Source: Bacteroidaceae bacterium | GTDB taxonomy: Bacteria > Bacteroidota > Bacteroidia > Bacteroidales > Bacteroidaceae | NCBI GenBank assembly: GCA_017558165.1 | Contig: JAFYWE010000131.1 | Span: 1 to 6,121, forward strand | Length of the DNA: 6,121 nucleotides | Direction of reading: 5' to 3' | Part shown: positions 5,212 through 6,121 of the stretch, piece by piece | Position numbering within the stretch: the first letter of the stretch is position 1 | Layout of the letters: each line of letters opens with the position of its first letter | Made by a program: the position numbers and the translations under genes | The notes under the pieces: generated by a model | Told to the model about the DNA's origin: nothing | Seen by the model: the letters and a program-made list of their open reading frames with translations, nothing else | Database searches by the model: none

Positions 5212-6121
5212 CGTTAGGATCTTTTTGAGTACCGTTTTTACTTGAAACCTTCACCGCATCGTTTTTCTTGTCAAGAGTAGTAAGCATAATCAATGGGACA
5301 TCAGGATAAACCTTGTCACCCCAACCGTTGTACTCAATTACGACATTGTGGACATTGCAAAGGATGTCATGCGGTGCCACCTCGAGCGACTGCTTAAGCG
5401 TAAAGAGTTCTCTCTTATCGCTACCCGAGTTGTTTGTCTGCGATTTGCCAGGTGTTGCACCCACAAGGTTCGGGTGGATATTGAAAGCGTAACACATCAC
5501 ATTGTTTGCTTCAGCGATATCCTCTGCCCAATCGCCTCCCTCCTTGCCTTTATCAACGACACTGATTCGCACCATAGAAATCTCTCTGCCATCGGGATTG
5601 ATATAATATCCCGAAATCCAGACCTTGCCCGAGTTCTCAATGCCAGTTACGAAGTTGACAATGTTCTCTTTCTCTTTCTTGATACGCTCTACTTTCTCTT
5701 TTTGGCCCGTTATTCCCTCATTGGTAAAGATGTGTTTCCAATAGTCATTATGTACCTCGACAATGTACTTAACAGAAGTCGAGTTCTTGAGCTTTGCTTT
5801 CTTACCGAGTCCGATGAGTTGCTTGATATCATACCAATGCCCCTTGAATATCGAGGTATAGTAAGGAACTGGGTAATACTGTATGCCCGGAGTCGGAAAT
5901 CGCGAAACAATGGCGAATTTAAGCTCTTTCGTTCTCACGCGGCACTGTCCATCTTTCCCCGGCTCCTTACCCATTCGCACAAGCAAATCGCCCAGAGGGT
6001 CAATGAGATCCAACAAGGGAATAACCTCGATATCCTCTTTCGCAGGTGCTCCCTTACGAAAATCGGCATAGAACACATGGTTTATCTTACCATTTTCATC
6101 GGCCTTTTCAAATCGGCAATG
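5204..6121 (-). CDS. Phage portal-like protein, C-terminal 305 residues (5' end outside window)
   Basis: The frame is open from the window edge to the TAA at 5204-5206, giving 305 residues. A possible GTG start at 6076 is rejected because the frame continues upstream with plausible protein (EKADENGKINH before VFYADF). The features that suggest a portal are the strand-rich segment IEVIPLLDLIDPL (31-43), YYPVPYYTSIFKGHWYDI (82-99), a long charged helix (138-157), a strand pair (GKVWISGYYINPDG, 165-178), AFNIHPNLVGATPGKSQ (212-228) and NNSGSDKRELFTLKQSL (230-246). The 'xxHPxLxG...G...SGSxxRE' pattern, followed by a helix, is typical of the portal clip and stem end, where ligand loops lead into the ring core. 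Portals form the dodecameric DNA gate at one capsid vertex. The tail is Lys-rich and disordered (284-305). The assignment is by eye, and another minor head protein is possible. Confidence 0.62.
   Translation of the reverse strand, partial: HCRFEKADENGKINHVFYADFRKGAPAKEDIEVIPLLDLIDPLGDLLVRMGKEPGKDGQCRVRTKELKFAIVSRFPTPGIQYYPVPYYTSIFKGHWYDIKQLIGLGKKAKLKNSTSVKYIVEVHNDYWKHIFTNEGITGQKEKVERIKKEKENIVNFVTGIENSGKVWISGYYINPDGREISMVRISVVDKGKEGGDWAEDIAEANNVMCYAFNIHPNLVGATPGKSQTNNSGSDKRELFTLKQSLEVAPHDILCNVHNVVIEYNGWGDKVYPDVPLIMLTTLDKKNDAVKVSSKNGTQKDPNDE

Noticed and set aside
6074..6076. GTG at 6076 as the start of the portal-like gene
   Set aside because: The frame continues upstream to the window edge with plausible protein, so the true start is outside.
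1..6121. tRNA genes, CRISPR arrays and insertion sequences
   Set aside because: No cloverleaf candidate, no regularly spaced repeats and no transposase-like frames or terminal inverted repeats were seen on either strand.

Overview
The window looks like part of the late structural region of a tailed bacteriophage or prophage of a Bacteroidales host. All six genes lie on the minus strand and read from high to low coordinates. The assignment rests on four things: a DUF6712-like protein (a family I know from Bacteroidetes phages), a portal-like protein of the same style, almost no Shine-Dalgarno sequences before the starts, and an exact match to the Bacteroides -7 promoter element in the only real intergenic gap. 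Families were assigned by eye from translated sequence; no database search was run.

Right part, 6121 to 2654: five tightly packed genes whose ends touch or overlap by 1 to 16 bases, or are separated by 1 base. In transcription order they are the C-terminal part of a portal-like protein (its 5' end is outside the window), a 271-residue DUF6712-like protein, an unrecognised 267-residue protein, an unrecognised 166-residue protein with eight cysteines, and a 150-residue HK97-gp10-like protein. This arrangement suggests one translationally coupled transcript for the portal and head-tail connector (neck). Two of these genes have longer possible reading frames upstream; I chose the internal starts MGKYKH (4394) and MADEVK (3106), because the longer versions would overlap the preceding gene by about 100 and 80 bases.

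Middle, 2590 to 2653: a 64-base A+T-rich gap with a candidate -7 box and a small inverted repeat. It may give the next gene its own promoter.

Left part, 2589 to 1: one very large gene, open for 863 codons and still open at the window edge. It encodes a modular fibre-like protein. From the N-terminus it has a conserved head segment, a Ser/Thr/Ala-rich trimeric-coiled-coil-like stalk, a 'G-A-P-L-D..GKVP..LP' tail-fibre motif, a beta-rich 'YRW..LGET' segment, three divergent copies of a module ending in 'NWKDFG', a glycine hinge, and two beta-sandwich-like (Ig-like) segments. The receptor-binding end and the stop codon lie outside the window. All plus-strand open frames here are antisense shadows of these genes.

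The most notable points are the long mosaic fibre with its internally triplicated module, and a gene order in which neck-type genes are followed directly by a fibre gene. No major capsid, tail tube or tape-measure gene lies between the portal-like gene and the fibre.
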